Positions 17,122 to 27,866 are shown, counted from the first letter of the stretch. The stretch is DNA of 35,000 nucleotides from Prorocentrum cordatum (GCA_963575745.1 CAUYUJ010009424.1:331655-366654), one strand, 5' to 3'. Numbers and translations: made by a program. Notes: generated by a model from the sequence alone, not told the origin.

Positions 17122-17720
17122 TTGAATGCGTCGCCCTTGCCACCGGGTCTCCACATACCTGACTCTTCGCTGCCCAGAACAGGCAGAGATAGAGTGCCAG
17201 AACTCGACGAGCTTGTTATTCAGGATGAGAAAGATGACTGGGCAACAAACATGGATGCGGATAACTCCAAGAGGGGTGCGAGGGCAAAAAATCAGTACAC
17301 GCCTACCAAGAATAGAGAGAGGGGGCGATCCAGCAAGGCCCCCAGGGCCGGGCGCTTCAGCTCCAGAGGATCTAATGTCTTCGATTCGCCACGAACCCCA
17401 TCGAATAGGTCCGCCGGCAGTTTTTCGGCACGGGGGGGTTGCTGGAATGCCGGGCCAACGTGCCCTTCCCGCGCAGAGAATCGATGTCCCGGGAAAGCGC
17501 GCAAACCGGGGGGGTCATGTCGAAGACTAGCGTGTTCTCAATGCTCGAGTGCTTGCCCCAATTGTAGCCGAGCGTGGCTCTGTAATAATTGCGTTACGAT
17601 GGAAGAGCACAGTTGCCGTCATCTTGCAATCCAGGAATGGACTGAAAGAAACAGACAAGATCGAGAGCAAGTGAGGGCTGCAAGTGCGCACGCACAGCAA
17701 ATTCCTTCTGTGGTGCAAGT
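17122..17720 (+). pseudogene. Gag-region ORF with a Cys/His zinc module
   Basis: It opens ASPLPPGLHIPDSSLPRTGR and has a basic, Ser/Arg-rich middle. Residues about 136-168 form RLACSQCSSACPNCSRAWLC and NNCVTMEEHSCRHL. Spacing is C-x2-C-x3-C-x2-C-x5-C-x2-C-x5-H-x-C-x-H, typical of a two-zinc treble-clef or B-box-like fold, probably for nucleic-acid or protein binding. The coding signal then moves to another frame near 17720. It is not the classical CCHC knuckle of retroviral gag. A captured host domain or a lineage-specific gag module are both possible. Confidence 0.5.
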
Positions 17721-17723
17721 AAT

Positions 17724-18323
17724 ATGCAGGCGGCCGAAGAGGCCCAGCGCCGACTTGCGATTTCTGAGTGAGAAAAGCTGGCGATTGCGCAGAGGATGGG
17801 GCATGGGAGAACCGGCGTCGTCGAAGATGCGCACAAGTTGATACAGCATGCTGAGGCCAATGCAGCCGGCGTCGCGGATGAAGTGAATCGGCGCCTTGCT
17901 CCGGAGGGGAATAGGAAATTGAGGATTCAGAATGTAGCAGAAAAGCTGGCGATTGATTCTCAACGAACAGCAGAAGGAGAAAAAGCTGCTTACAGAGAGC
18001 TGGCCGATGCTGTAAGGCGGGGCGGAAAAAGAGAGGCTCGAGAAAAGGCAGCACGAGAAAATCTGGAGCTCCGCAATCGGCCCGAAGCTGCCAGACTTGA
18101 AGCTGACAGAGTGAAATCAGAAGCGCTGCGAGCCCTTAGAGAACAAGAACAGAAAACCCAGGCAACAAGAGCGGAGGACCAGAAGAAAATGGTCGATGCC
18201 TTGGATCGTTTGAAGGGGCAAGCAGAGGAACGCATAAGAAGCAGCGACCTTGCAAATCGGGCTGTAAGCGAAGAGCACAGAAGGTTGAAGTCTGATCTTG
18301 TGCAGCGAGGAACGGAAAAATAG
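17724..18323 (+). pseudogene. Gag-region coiled-coil segment
   Basis: Reads MQAAEEAQRRLAISE, a TGA stop (about 17769), then EKLAIAQRMGHGRTGVVEDA and a long Ala/Glu/Arg/Lys helix to ...RRLKSDLVQRGTEK at 18323. Heptad-like spacing over about 170 residues indicates a coiled coil, which would serve for multimerisation in a capsid protein. The frame is the one entered by the shift at about 17720. Confidence 0.5.
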
Positions 18324-18401
18324 GTTCACTCAACACCGGCGCAACCGACGCACGTTGAGCCTTCTGTTCCCGCGATTGCTCGGCCTGATCGGAAAACAGA
18401 T

Positions 18402-18605
18402 ATGTTGCGAGCAAGTGCGCGACCTGGCACCTCGAATCAGACATGTCACATGTGTATCCGACCTTCGTCCGATGCATGCAAGAGTTGCCTGAAACACACG
18501 CGCGGTGCTCATCTGGATTCGGGTGTTAAACGCTGCGATGAATGTGCGTGGAAGAAGACGGTAGGCCATCAGGACGAAGGTGACAAGAAAAAAAGAGCCT
18601 CATAG
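18402..18605 (+). pseudogene. Second Cys-rich zinc module
   Basis: Contains TCHMCIRPSSDACKSCLKHT then RGAHLDSGVKRCDECAWKKT, i.e. C-x2-C-x8-C-x2-C followed by two His and C-x2-C. It ends in a Lys/Asp-rich tail and TAG at 18603-18605. Likely a zinc-binding adapter in the gag region. The start codon shown is only the first possible one; the frame continues upstream to about 18325. Confidence 0.45.
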
Positions 18606-18723
18606 CGTGCCAAATACCCAGAACACAGGTAACGACCCTGATGGGAAGGCACCGAGGCACTCGGCCTTATCTAAAGATGACAAACCAGAATGCCAGATGA
18701 GCATTCTCGCCGACATAGTGTGA

Positions 18724-19610
18724 ATGCCGCTTTTGAAAGCAAAGAAGTCGGGCCATGACAAAATGCCATTGCTGACCGCTCCGTCAATACCAACGCTTCC
18801 TCTTGCAAAATCGCACTTCGTCCCTGGGCCAGCTGTTGAGGGGACTTCAGTAGTTGAGGGCGCGCGAGGAGTTTATCCTGGCAGTGCTCTTTCAATACAA
18901 AGGTATCGAGTCATCCGAATGCTTTTGATTTACCAGGCCGCCTTCCTTTCACAGTCGGCACAGCCGTTGCTGGTGGAGGAGGCGCGAGTCAGGGAGGCCA
19001 GGATGACGACCAGAGGGATGACCAGAGCACAGCTCCCGGCACAGGAATGACTGTTGCGTTGCAGTGGGATGAGACGGGTAAGTCCAAACCGCCCAGAGGC
19101 CCTCCAGGGGGACCGGGTGATGATGGTGACCCAGGCGGAGACGGCGGTAGGGGACCGAATTTTCGCAACAACCTCGTATGGCGATCTTCTCATCTCAATC
19201 AAATGGACATGAATGGGAGAAGTTATGCAAACAATAGAGAGCTGAATTTGCACGATATACCGAGCGTTCAGACTCTCCGAGAATGGAAGCAGAACTGCAT
19301 CAGAGCTGTAGCTGGCTCGTGGCATGTTGTTCACGCAGCGCAAACATGGGTCAGTGAAGCAATGGGTCCTGATGTGCTCACGGGGAATCTCAGAGACTCT
19401 GGGGGGCTGATGCGTCTTGATACGATGATAGCGACAAATTTGCTTGGAAACGTTTGCGAAGATGAAACGCAACCAACGTCTGTCAGTCCAACGCACGCAT
19501 TTTCCGTCGTAAAACAATCGCATGGAACATTCGTGCCAGGTAGAAGGCCGTCTCCTCGCGGGACGCGAGATGATGCGAGGTATCTGCGTTTGGTGTTTTG
19601 TCGGGTCTGA
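18724..19610 (+). pseudogene. Gag-like core of the retroelement
   Basis: After a short open stretch (18724-19050) the clearer frame 19047-19610 gives a Gly/Pro/Asp hinge (PPGGPGDDGDPGGDGGRGPN) and then RELNLHDIPSVQTLREWKQN, CIRAVAGSWHVVHAAQTWVS. The 'P....REWK..I...V' pattern is the gag (capsid) start seen in dinoflagellate copia elements. The stop at 19608-19610 is followed by gag-like text in other frames, so the region is broken by at least two indels. Confidence 0.55.
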
Positions 19611-19698
19611 GAGCGGGCAACATTGGATATGTAGAGATCTTCAAATTGACCATCGATCGACGGAAGTCTGACCAGGACTTGTATTACTTCTATAGCGA

Positions 19699-20634
19699 AT
19701 GGATGGAACGATATCCGGAGTTTATGGTGCCAGGGAACCATCGGACGAAATGGAGGCTTCGATGCGTGCGCTTTCCTATGAACAGAAACGACAGGCTCAC
19801 AGGCTTCATTCTGTCATACAGTGGTACGATTTGTCCACTGATCCTCCAGGCACGGGAATGAGAACTTATCAATGGCTATTGCTTCAGGTCGAGTCCCTGA
19901 TGATGCGAGACAGAGAACAGTTGTCCATGTCGGAACACGAATCCACCCTCAATTCTAGGAATAGGCAAGCTCGTCTGTCAGGCGGAAAGAATGAGGGCGG
20001 CGGAGGCGGAAAGAGGGCCTCTGCCATGGCAGCGACGATTCAGCGATCAGGGTTGCCCACGGATAAGTTGGCAAGTGGACGGGCGGAAAGTGAGACGACC
20101 TGTAAATTCGTGAGACAAGGGGGGAATTGTCCTGAGGCAGGTCAAGGTTGCCCTTATAATCATAAGAAGCCTAAGGCACCCGCCGAACCGGCGCAGCCGC
20201 TGGCGGGCGGTGAGAATCGCATTGCCGGCAGAAAGAGCGATCGCAACGGTAAGAATAGTCGATCCGCGAGCAGAGGGTCAAGAGGAAATGACCGGCCTCG
20301 CTCTTCGACACCATCGAACAAGTTCGGCATTTCGAACGCGACGCAGTCGCAGACGATGGCCCCGTCGGAAGCCTCAAAAGAACGACAGAGCAAGACGGCT
20401 TGTTATGCATGGTCACGTGATCCTCGAAACTGCAAGGGCCCTCAGGATGGCTGTTATAGGCAGCGCAGAGGCTTGACCGACGCAGGAAAGATCAAACGTG
20501 ATAAGTTTGAAGAAGCACAGCTTAAGGCTGGCAGGTCTCTAGGAGATCAGAGGACTACTCGGCAAGCAGATTCCGCAGCAGCGAATGCTGCAGAAGCGAC
20601 TCCAGCTAATGCCCCAAGAAGTAAGAATTGAAGC
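19699..20634 (+). pseudogene. Gag C-terminal part with CCCH zinc fingers
   Basis: It starts with helical gag text (ALSYEQKRQAHRLHSVIQWY), then at about residues 133-155 has CKFVRQGGNCPEAGQGCPYN followed by His, a full C-x8-C-x6-C-x3-H finger. A second copy at about 20402-20460, CYAWSRDPRNCKGPQDGC, has lost the His. Arg/Ser/Pro-rich linkers separate them. CCCH fingers instead of CCHC knuckles are usual in dinoflagellate copia gag and should bind the element RNA. It stops at TGA 20629-20631, just before the third finger in another frame. Confidence 0.65.
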
Positions 20635-20644
20635 AAAGGTCGCG

Positions 20645-20764
20645 GAGAAACCGAGGTAAAGCCAGAGGAAAAGGGGGAGACAAACCGTGCAAGACGTTCA
20701 CAGAGACAGGGTCTTGCTCACGGGGCAAGGGTTGTTGGCATGCAAAGAACACGCCGAATCATCC
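20645..20764 (+). pseudogene. Third CCCH-type finger remnant
   Basis: In the frame beginning RRNRGKARGKGGDKPCKTFT the text continues ETGSCSRGKGCWHAKN: C-x8-C-x5-C-x-H, with the last His too close to the Cys for a regular finger. It ends with TGA at 20764-20766. It continues the series of fingers in the preceding ORF through a frameshift. Confidence 0.5.
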
Positions 20765-20766
20765 GT

Positions 20767-21214
20767 GACGATGGCTTAGCACTGACCTGCTCTGGGCCTG
20801 CGCTAGGGAATTAGTTGCATATATTTCCTTTACCTTGCTGTCACTCGTTAACTTGTTGAGCGATTGGTCACGACGATCCAACTGGCCAAATAGCCACGGG
20901 TCGCTGGCACAGCCAGTCGAGTCGTCGTTGCCTGCCCTGCGCCATTGGCCAAGACCTCGCGCGCGCATTATTTCAGGAGAACGAACTACCGAGGTCTACT
21001 TCGGCAGTGCGTGCCTTTTTAATTATATCAAATTGTCCGAGGAAGCTGTTCCCGCTTCTGATATTCAATAGGAGCGCGGAGAGAAGCTGACTAAACTTGT
21101 CGCTATCCTCGTTAATCGACACCTCTTCCTAGGGAGGCCGTCGTATCTTCTTGTGACGAACCTCCCGGGAATAGCTGCATCAGAACTGCTAAGACGGGAA
21201 GATGCGGATACAGT
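20767..21214 (+). other. Gag-protease linker, no clear frame
   Basis: A + strand frame to 21071 reads ISFTLLSLVNLLSDWSRRSN and is probably linker or decayed sequence. Nothing recognisable. Confidence 0.35.
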
Positions 21215-22021
21215 GTGAAGTTTCACCCATCCACCCGCGAACCGACCGTTACTCGGAGGAAGACGCGTCGCCACAGCCCAAGGGAGCTGCCTTCGAGCAT
21301 TTCGGACAGGTGGCGAATCCCGAAGGAAGAGCACAGACGGATGCAAGCTGAATGGAAAACAGCATCGAGAGATGCGCAGCTCAGACCATCTGATTTGGCC
21401 GAAGAGGTTTGGCACTTTTGGCTAGCGTCCGAAGAAAATTGGCCCTCCACCCAGCGCGGCGCAGCCGCTGCCGGATGTAGAGAGAAATTGCCTGCGCACC
21501 TCGGCATGCTTAGGTTCATAGTCGATGCGGGCTGTGGATGCACTCTCTTCGCAGAGAGATTCATTCGCGCTGCAGGCGCAATGGGTAGGATCGACCGGTT
21601 GGACGAATCGATCACCTTGAACACTGCCGGCGGTTCTTCGCGGGCCCTCGGATCAGTTTGCGTCGCATGCCCGATTTTCAAACACGGAATTTTCGATGCA
21701 TTAGTCATGCTGGACACACCGGCTGTCATTTCGGTAGGAAGCCAGCGCATGGATCACGGCTTTAGTTTCTCTTGGCCAGCAGGTCAACGACCCTACTTAC
21801 TTTTGCCCAACGGTCACAGAGTAGACCTGGTCGCTGGGGGCAAGATACCGTACTTGACCCTATCTGGCAGAGAGGCATTGGGTCAGTGGATGTGCGCGGT
21901 TGCCGCCGGACAGCTTGTTACTCCCGAGCGGTGGCGTTGCGTGACGTCGGGCGCCGCGACATTTCTGGATGACGTGGAATCTGCGGGAGGTCCTCCGCCC
22001 CGCTCCATGCAAGTCGCGTAA
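21215..22021 (+). pseudogene. Retroelement aspartic protease (active-site changed)
   Basis: The core starts at FIVDAGCGCTLFAERFIRAA (Asp at 21524). The usual D-(S/T)-G of retroelement proteases is D-A-G here. Downstream it keeps the family pattern TLNTAGGSSRALGSVCV, ALVMLDTPAVISVGSQRMDH and GFSFSWPAGQRPYLLLPNGH, then KIPYL, which I know from dinoflagellate copia protease regions. It would have cut the polyprotein. With Ala for Ser/Thr it is probably weak or dead. The frame is intact for 268 codons, the longest undisturbed piece of the element besides the RNase H. Confidence 0.7.
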
Positions 22022-22386
22022 CGTTAGACTTGCATGCAGATGAGATGATTGGTAACCGTGGCTGCGCAGATGGGAGGCCGACATCGGCCGAGCACACATT
22101 TCCGTATGTCGCAGACTCTGTGGATACAATCACTGATTTCTATTATCTGCCTCGCGCAGCTCGTTAATGCTGTTGGGAGAACACGCCAACGGGCGCAATG
22201 AGTTTTATAAGCTCCTCGTTTGATCCCCATCACACTGCAGTTGTTGGCTGTAAGAAACCATGCCACGGCACAGCCGATGGGCGCGTGATCAGTTCTGTGA
22301 ACTTTTGTTGGCATGGGGTCTCTGGAGTCACGCCCTACGGCACAGAGCTCGAGCTGACTAACAGAATCGCCGCACCAGGGCAAAAC

Positions 22387-22821
22387 AGGGATGCAAATGA
22401 GGGTTCGGGAGATGATGATATCGTCGATATTGACGTACCTCCCGAATCTGACCCAGATGATGCTGAGGTTGAGGTGCCGATCTCTGCGACGGAGCGACTC
22501 AAAAAGAGCGCTGCCCCCTCTCGCATTTACTTCTTCATGCCCCCAAAGAACCCTTACTGTTCAGCATGTAGCTGGGCAAAGGCCATACGGCGTCAACAGA
22601 GACAAGGCGCAAAACACAGGGCTAAGGGTACCAGACCGCACGCGAATCCCACGACATTCGGACACCTGACCACAATGGACCACTGGCAAGCGATGGATGA
22701 CCTATCGCGGGGGCTTCATGACGAGACAGCGCGCGTGACTTTTCGCGACCGGGCAGAAGATTTCATAGCAGCTCAGGGTGCACGACAAATCAGCGACTCA
22801 CGTATGCAATTGTTTGATTAA
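22387..22821 (+). pseudogene. Integrase, zinc arm and start of catalytic core
   Basis: After an acidic spacer (GSGDDDIVDIDVPPESDPDD) the text FMPPKNPYCSACSWAKAIRR carries the C-x2-C of the integrase zinc arm; the usual preceding His pair is not clear. Then RPHANPTTFGHLTTMDHWQA, where the Asp at 22678-22680 is the first catalytic acid, and GLHDETARVTFRDRAEDFIA matches the following strand. The integrase would insert the cDNA. The frame stops at 22819-22821 and resumes shifted in the next feature. Confidence 0.7.
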
Positions 22822-22852
22822 CCTCAAAGCCCCAGGGGAGAAGCTATAGTAC

Positions 22853-23656
22853 TGTTTTACTGACGGTGCTAGGGAGCTCGCCAGAGCTTGCATCGAACTC
22901 AAGATAGCGCATGACGCTACCACTCCTGGCAACAAGGAGCTTATGGCTGTTGCGGAACGATCCAATGGGATTGTTCAAGTGGGGGCACGAGCGCTGCTCA
23001 TGCAAGCGGGCCTTCCCTCACCATTTTGGACGCATGCTGTTCGATCTATTTTTTGTCTTTGCTATAAGGCAAGGATTCCTGAGAAAGGTGAGTCATCGTG
23101 GAGGCGCAGATTCGGACACTATTGTGCTGCCCCGCTTCTTCCATTTGGTTCTTTCATTCGATTCATGCCCCCACCTGCGTCTAGGCTTCGGATCGCCAAA
23201 ACAGGCGGGGCGATGATTTCAGGGATTAACTTCGGATATGCGCAGAAGGCGGGGTGCATGGTTGGACCAGAGAGCTACGTGACACCAATCCGACAACTCG
23301 ATGGTCTGAACATGGAGACTGGGCGGACGCCAGCTGGCAAGCGTCAAATCATTGAGAAATCAGATCAAGCTTACAGTAATATCTTGGGCGGTACAGTACC
23401 CGACCAAGAGCCTAAGTTCCTTATGCGGGAAACATGCGGGATTGCACACGCTACAGTCAATAATGTAATAATTCCTCCCAGCAGCGCTCCTGACGGCACA
23501 GCCGGTCAAGAACCTAAGCCGGGCGCGCGAGCGGCTGTGGATCCCGGTGCATCTAGACCACCGTCCCGAACGCGAGGCGAGGTCGCATCACAACCCAATG
23601 AAGATGACTCCGATGACGATGGTCCGCGGGAATTGTTGTGGATGGCGTGCCTTTGA
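22853..23656 (+). pseudogene. Integrase, second half of core and C-terminal part
   Basis: CFTDGARELARACIELKIAH holds the second catalytic Asp (22862-22864) and, 31 residues on, VAERSNG gives the Glu (22955-22957), so the D-D-E set survives although split over two frames. Then ALLMQAGLPSPFWTHAVRSI, typical of copia integrase cores, and a tail with RPIRQL-like text. From about 23500 it becomes acidic, Pro/Arg-rich linker (DDSDDDGPRELL), stopping at 23656. Confidence 0.7.
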
Positions 23657-23838
23657 TGCCAGATGGTAGGGGCCCTCAGCGAGATTCTTAGCCTGATGAT
23701 GACCCTAATAAAATGCTGGGTCTTGCCCATACGGAGTGCAGATTTGATCGACAGTCTAATTTCTCAGTGGCACACCCACGCTTGAAAGTGCCTGGGCCAT
23801 GACAACATCTGGCTCCCACCGCGAAGAGCCTAGACACT

Positions 23839-24437
23839 ATGGAGCATTACGAAGAGAAGCGCGTTGTCGCAGGACTTAGCGGAGAAGAATTGACGGGAAA
23901 ACTGCCGTTAAAGGGAAGAAAGACAACTTGCAGCATGCGAGGCGTCTTGCATTTCGATCCTGATTATGCACCTGTAACGCGCGTTCGGGTTACTGACCCA
24001 GATCCACGCCACAGAGCACAATGGCTCAAGAAGTTGCCCAGTTCTACAAACCAGAGCATTTACCCCAGTTGGTGGTTTGACATGAGCCATGTGAAGCGAG
24101 AAAACATGAGCAATTCCGAATGGAGAAACGGGGATTCTTCGGCATTGTTGATCCAGGACCTTGGCTTGCTCTTCTTCGTGACATTGGAGTCGACACAGTC
24201 ATTGGAATCGACGCAGTCGATATCCAGAATGCACAAGGAAGACAGACGAATGGTGAATCTCAAGAGGGCAATGTTCACTCGGGCAATGATATGGGACAAA
24301 GAAAGCAAGGGGGGGATGATAGGGGCACTGGTGTTGACTGGCACGCTATCCTGCACCCTGCGGGAACCCCAGCGGAACCTTCCACCGACACTGGCTCCGT
24401 GAGTGGCCAAGATACTTCCGACGATGAGGAAATATAG
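23839..24437 (+). pseudogene. Integrase-RT linker ORF
   Basis: It reads MEHYEEKRVVAGLSGEELTG, then GVLHFDPDYAPVTRVRVTDP and DPRHRAQWLKKLPSSTNQSI. Other frames take over from about 24120 and give an acidic end, GQDTSDDEEI, at 24437. No domain recognised; position matches the variable region between integrase and RT. Confidence 0.4.
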
Positions 24438-24664
24438 CGGGAACAGACATGGTACGGGGGGACTATGTTGAGAGACGGAGTTTCTCCTGACTCAGTCAGG
24501 GGGGATATCATTATCTCACAACTGTCTCGGTTCAACGGGGATAGCCCGACTTCGAGTCTGGCGGCCGCCGCTTCGCGGCGTAGCGTTCCCCGCGCGCCGC
24601 TGCAGTCACCCGAGACACGTCTTCCATTGTACCGCGAGAAAGGAAGGTAGGAGACGAGTTATCT

Positions 24665-25240
24665 ATACAACCCGTTCTTTGATGGTATCCGATTTGTTGA
24701 ACGGGCGTGCGAGTGGCCGAGTGAAATTCAATCACAACAAAGTCCGGCAGTTGTTGCGAGATCTGCATCCAAGGCGAAGCCACGGTGAATCAGGGCGCTC
24801 GCAAAGCATTGGGAGTCGGATGGGATCGATTGCGAAGCATCGGTACTTGGGACGAGTCGAGAGTGATGGAACACAGCGATGTCGTCAAACAGCGAAAGGG
24901 ACAAACGATTCACTTCGGTCGATTATTTGCTAGTCTAGTTGAGAAGACTTCTGAACTTCCAAGCGGGCACAAAGACCGCACATACAAAGGTCGCGTTGTC
25001 TTCGATGGATCCGATTTTAGAGATCAAAATATATAAGTAGCTTTGTTCCACGAGCTTTCTAGCCGCCCTGCCACCATGCAGGCCGGCAAGGCGGCGGATG
25101 CCTGTGGTCTTTTTGAGGGGAATGATATTGAACAGGCGGGTGCCGAACAGGGCTACGCTCAGTCCAAACTCGGGGGGGCTCCAACATGGATTTCCCTCCG
25201 CGAGAAGAATGGCCGTCTGTTTGGAAGAGCATGAGAAACC
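24665..25240 (+). pseudogene. Reverse transcriptase, fingers and palm start
   Basis: From about 24785 one frame reads ALGVGWDRLRSIGTWDESRV, then RTYKGRVVFDGSDFRDQN, the 'KGRVVF.G....D.N' signature of copia RT. A single TAA at 25034-25036 interrupts, and the same frame goes on with VALFHELSSRPATMQAGKAA, DIEQAGAEQGYAQSKLGGAP and TWISL. The first catalytic Asp, expected in 'Q.DAEQAY', is replaced by Gly (EQAGAEQGY). A frameshift follows near 25210. Confidence 0.75.
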
Positions 25241-25468
25241 CTGCATGTCTTCTCATTTTATCACTCCACGGACATCCTGATTCCGGCGGGCATTGGGAGC
25301 GACACTGTGAGGGACATGTAACCTCAAAAGGATTTATCAAATGTAGTCCTTGGTGTAGTTGCTATTTTCATACTGAACGACGCTTGTTTCTTTTAGTTAT
25401 GCTGGCGATTTCAAATCATCTGGACCGAAAGAGAACCTGGAAAAAAAGGTTGGCGCTTAGTGCAAGAA
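25211..25468 (+). pseudogene. Reverse transcriptase, palm end with mutated YxDD box
   Basis: ILSLHGHPDSGGHWERHCEG is the conserved LYGHPDSGG..W segment. Near 25390 the frame changes again; in the new frame the catalytic box is Tyr-Ala-Gly-Asp at 25398-25409 where YVDD is expected, followed by FKSSGPKENLEKK. Loss of the first Asp should abolish polymerisation. The reading stops at TAG 25458-25460. Confidence 0.7.
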
Positions 25469-25745
25469 GCCTGTGCAGGTTGCCCTAAAGGCATTGAGAT
25501 CGATCCACCCACTAACGTCGCGATGCATCTGGGTTGTGAACATCGCATCTCCACGCCACGAGTAGAAATGGAAGGGGGAACTACCCAGCGCCCTCGATCC
25601 CCCGCCGCCGAAGGCGCAACAATCACATTCCACCGGCTCTGCGGTAGAGAATGACGATGAGGAAACGGGGGGTGAATCAGCGGCGCAGCCGGCTGAGCCA
25701 TATCAACCCCGAACGCCGAAATTGGCTCGACTCATCGAATAAGAT
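25469..25745 (+). pseudogene. RT thumb/connection remnant
   Basis: A frame from 25460 reads GIEIDPPTNVAMHLGCEHRI, matching the 'I....PT.VG.YLGC.H' connection of dinoflagellate copia RT, then degenerates. It contains one of the GCA-loop hairpins at 25681-25691. Confidence 0.5.
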
Positions 25746-26975
25746 ATGACTGAGTTCTTTGAGTCCTGTGTCATGCATTATGCGCAATTAACTGACACTG
25801 ACCTCGCAACCTACCCTGCTGCGGGCACTCCTATCGGCCCCGAGTTGACCGATTTTGAGGACGGACAAGGAGGTCCGCGGGGGGAGAAACACCCACCTGC
25901 GGAAGAGGCAATAGCAGCTGTGCGAGGAATTGGCATTGAAGCAGGTTCTCCGAATACGCCAATTGAGGTTCCTGGTTTGCCAGCGGAGCCCGGCCCAGAT
26001 GACCCAGAACCACCGGCGCAGTCGGGGGTCCTGCAGCCAACTGCAGCAACGGTTCTCATGCAGATCTTGTTTGGAGCGAGAATGGCTCGATACGGTTTAC
26101 TGCGTGCAGTTTGTCACACAGCGAGTTGTATCACGAAATGGGCGGAATACCAGGAGATTGACCTTGTTCGCTTAATCTGTTGCATAAAATCGTCGACCAG
26201 GTATAAGATGACCTCGTGGGTAGGTGACAGAACGGAGGATGTTACGACCAAGCAATATTATGTTGCAGACCTCGCGAGTGATTTACGGACACATCGTAGC
26301 GCTAGCGCTAGCCATCAAGTAATGTGGGCCCCATGCACACGAGCTAATCAGAGTATGGCATCGCGTAGACAAACTTGTGTTTCCCATGGTGCGCTTGAGG
26401 CAGAAATTGTTGCAGCAGTTCTGGCATTGCGAACTGAATTGCGCGCTGCCCTATCATTGTGGGAAATATTGTTACACAGTCAGGTTCACTGCGCGCTCGT
26501 GGAAGAGAACCAGGCCGTGTTTAAAGTGATAAAGGCTTGAGGTTCGATGATATTGATGCTCCTCCCGCGCGCCCACCGCGTTGATGCTGCTGCAACTTAT
26601 GAACAACTTACGCGTGGAATTTTCATTTTGCAATACGGCCGTGCCCAGAATAAGGCTGCTGATATTGGTGCCAAACGCTTCGCAGATCCTGCAGCGTGGA
26701 TCAAGGTTCTTTACCTTGTTAACATAGTTACCTTTATTTTTTGGAAGGTCAATCGATACCAGGACTATCTTGCATCGGCGTTCGCTGATGGACTTCCCCC
26801 GAAGCCCGGGGGGATTCTCAAGCCCCGAATAGGTCTGAAAGTTGCGGTGCGTCCGGGGGCATTGAAGAGCAAAAATGATGCATGGGAAGAAACGGGCACC
26901 CAAAGGGTCGCCAGTGACGTCCGCGCGTATCAAGCACACGGACATAGCCAAAACACCAGGTGGATGTTGCAGTAG
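25746..26975 (+). pseudogene. RNase H domain and C-terminal end of pol
   Basis: The frame begins MTEFFESCVMHYAQLTDTDL, passes a Pro/Glu spacer, then AATVLMQILFGARMARYGLL, RAVCHTASCITKWAEYQEID, MTSWVGDRTEDVTTKQYYVA and QTCVSHGALEAEIVAAVLAL: the copia RT-RNase H join and RNase H domain. The Glu of LEAEIVA is present; the later VHEDNQ motif reads VEENQ (Asp to Glu). A lone TGA at 26538-26540 interrupts, and the same frame goes on with GIFILQYGRAQNKAADIGAK and FADPAAWIKVLYLVNI, the usual end of the domain. It stops at 26973-26975. Confidence 0.75.
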
Positions 26976-27114
26976 CCACTGAAGGTTGAACCGATGCCGC
27001 ACCCGGCACAGCCGGCAGCGTTGACAGCGAGACCCCCTGGGGTAAATAAGGGCGGTTTCAGGAAATGATGGCTCTGTTCGAGATAGCTGATAGTCGGATG
27101 TCTCAGACAGACCA
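26976..27114 (+). other. Spacer after pol
   Basis: No frame of note. It contains an ACA-loop hairpin at 27003-27015. Confidence 0.4.
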
Positions 27115-27864
27115 ATGCAGTCCACTGAGAAGGTAGATTTCACCGACAGTGCCGATGTGGCTGTAGCAGGGGCGAATGATAATGTGTCCACGTCATCGAT
27201 TGATCAGCCAATGGAAGGCCCAGCCGTTGTGGGAAAGGAGTGCAACGTAGAAAGGTTAGTGCTTGAATGCTGCTGTGGGCCGAACAGCAAGGTAGATGAT
27301 TCAAGTAACTTCGTTGACAACTCGCGTCGGGTTATGCGGTGCACTGAAAACGAGGATACGAGAACAGACCAAAGGTAAAACCTAGCACTCACAGATATAC
27401 GAGAGTTCCAGGGAAAACGCATTTCACTTTGGGCCTCATCTGTGCGCTGGAGGCTATGCCTGGCAGCGTGTCAGTGGAGCTCATTACTTTCGAAAGGGCG
27501 ACATTCATTCCTTGGAAGGCTTCGAGGAATTCGAACGGATTTACTGTATCTCTTCTGGAACTTTAGAGAGATCGCGCGCGCTGTCGTTGATGCGGGGGGG
27601 CATCGCGTGCATTGAGTGGCCCAGCCAATGTATGTACTGGCAGGGCCGTAAGGTGAAAGCATTCACGAGAGAAGTAGAGTTGCATAAGATAGCGCTGCAT
27701 GGTTGTGCGTGTGGATTGAAGAATAGGAGAGGGGATGTCATGAAGAAGCCGTGGACGATTGCTTCAACACCCAACATTGTGACTAATGGTTTGGAGCGTA
27801 TATGCGATGGCACCCATGCACATGTTGAGGCACGTGGTAAGGATTGCAAGCTCGCCGAAGACTA

Positions 27865-27866
<2 letters not shown>
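27115..27866 (+). pseudogene. Extra 3' module of the retroelement (unknown function)
   Basis: The first part (27115-27378) ends RLVLECCCGPNSKVDDSSNF and MRCTENEDTRTDQR. The second part (about 27640-27866) reads LHKIALHGCACGLKNRRGDV, MKKPWTIASTPNIVTNGLER, then CDGTHAHVEARGKDCKLAED. The pattern 'C..GL....G....KPW..A........L...C.G.H.H....G' is one I have seen repeatedly downstream of copia pol genes in dinoflagellate genomes. The middle (27380-27640) is scrambled over several frames. It resembles no retroviral domain I know; a DNA-methylase-like or nuclease-like accessory enzyme has been my impression of such modules, but that is a guess. Confidence 0.5.

Noticed and set aside
1608-17771. UGA read as Trp throughout this genome
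   Set aside because: At 17769 the in-frame TGA falls between Glu codons of a helix where Trp is not expected, and TGA ends gene B and several other frames normally. The exon 3 TGA is better treated as a local event.
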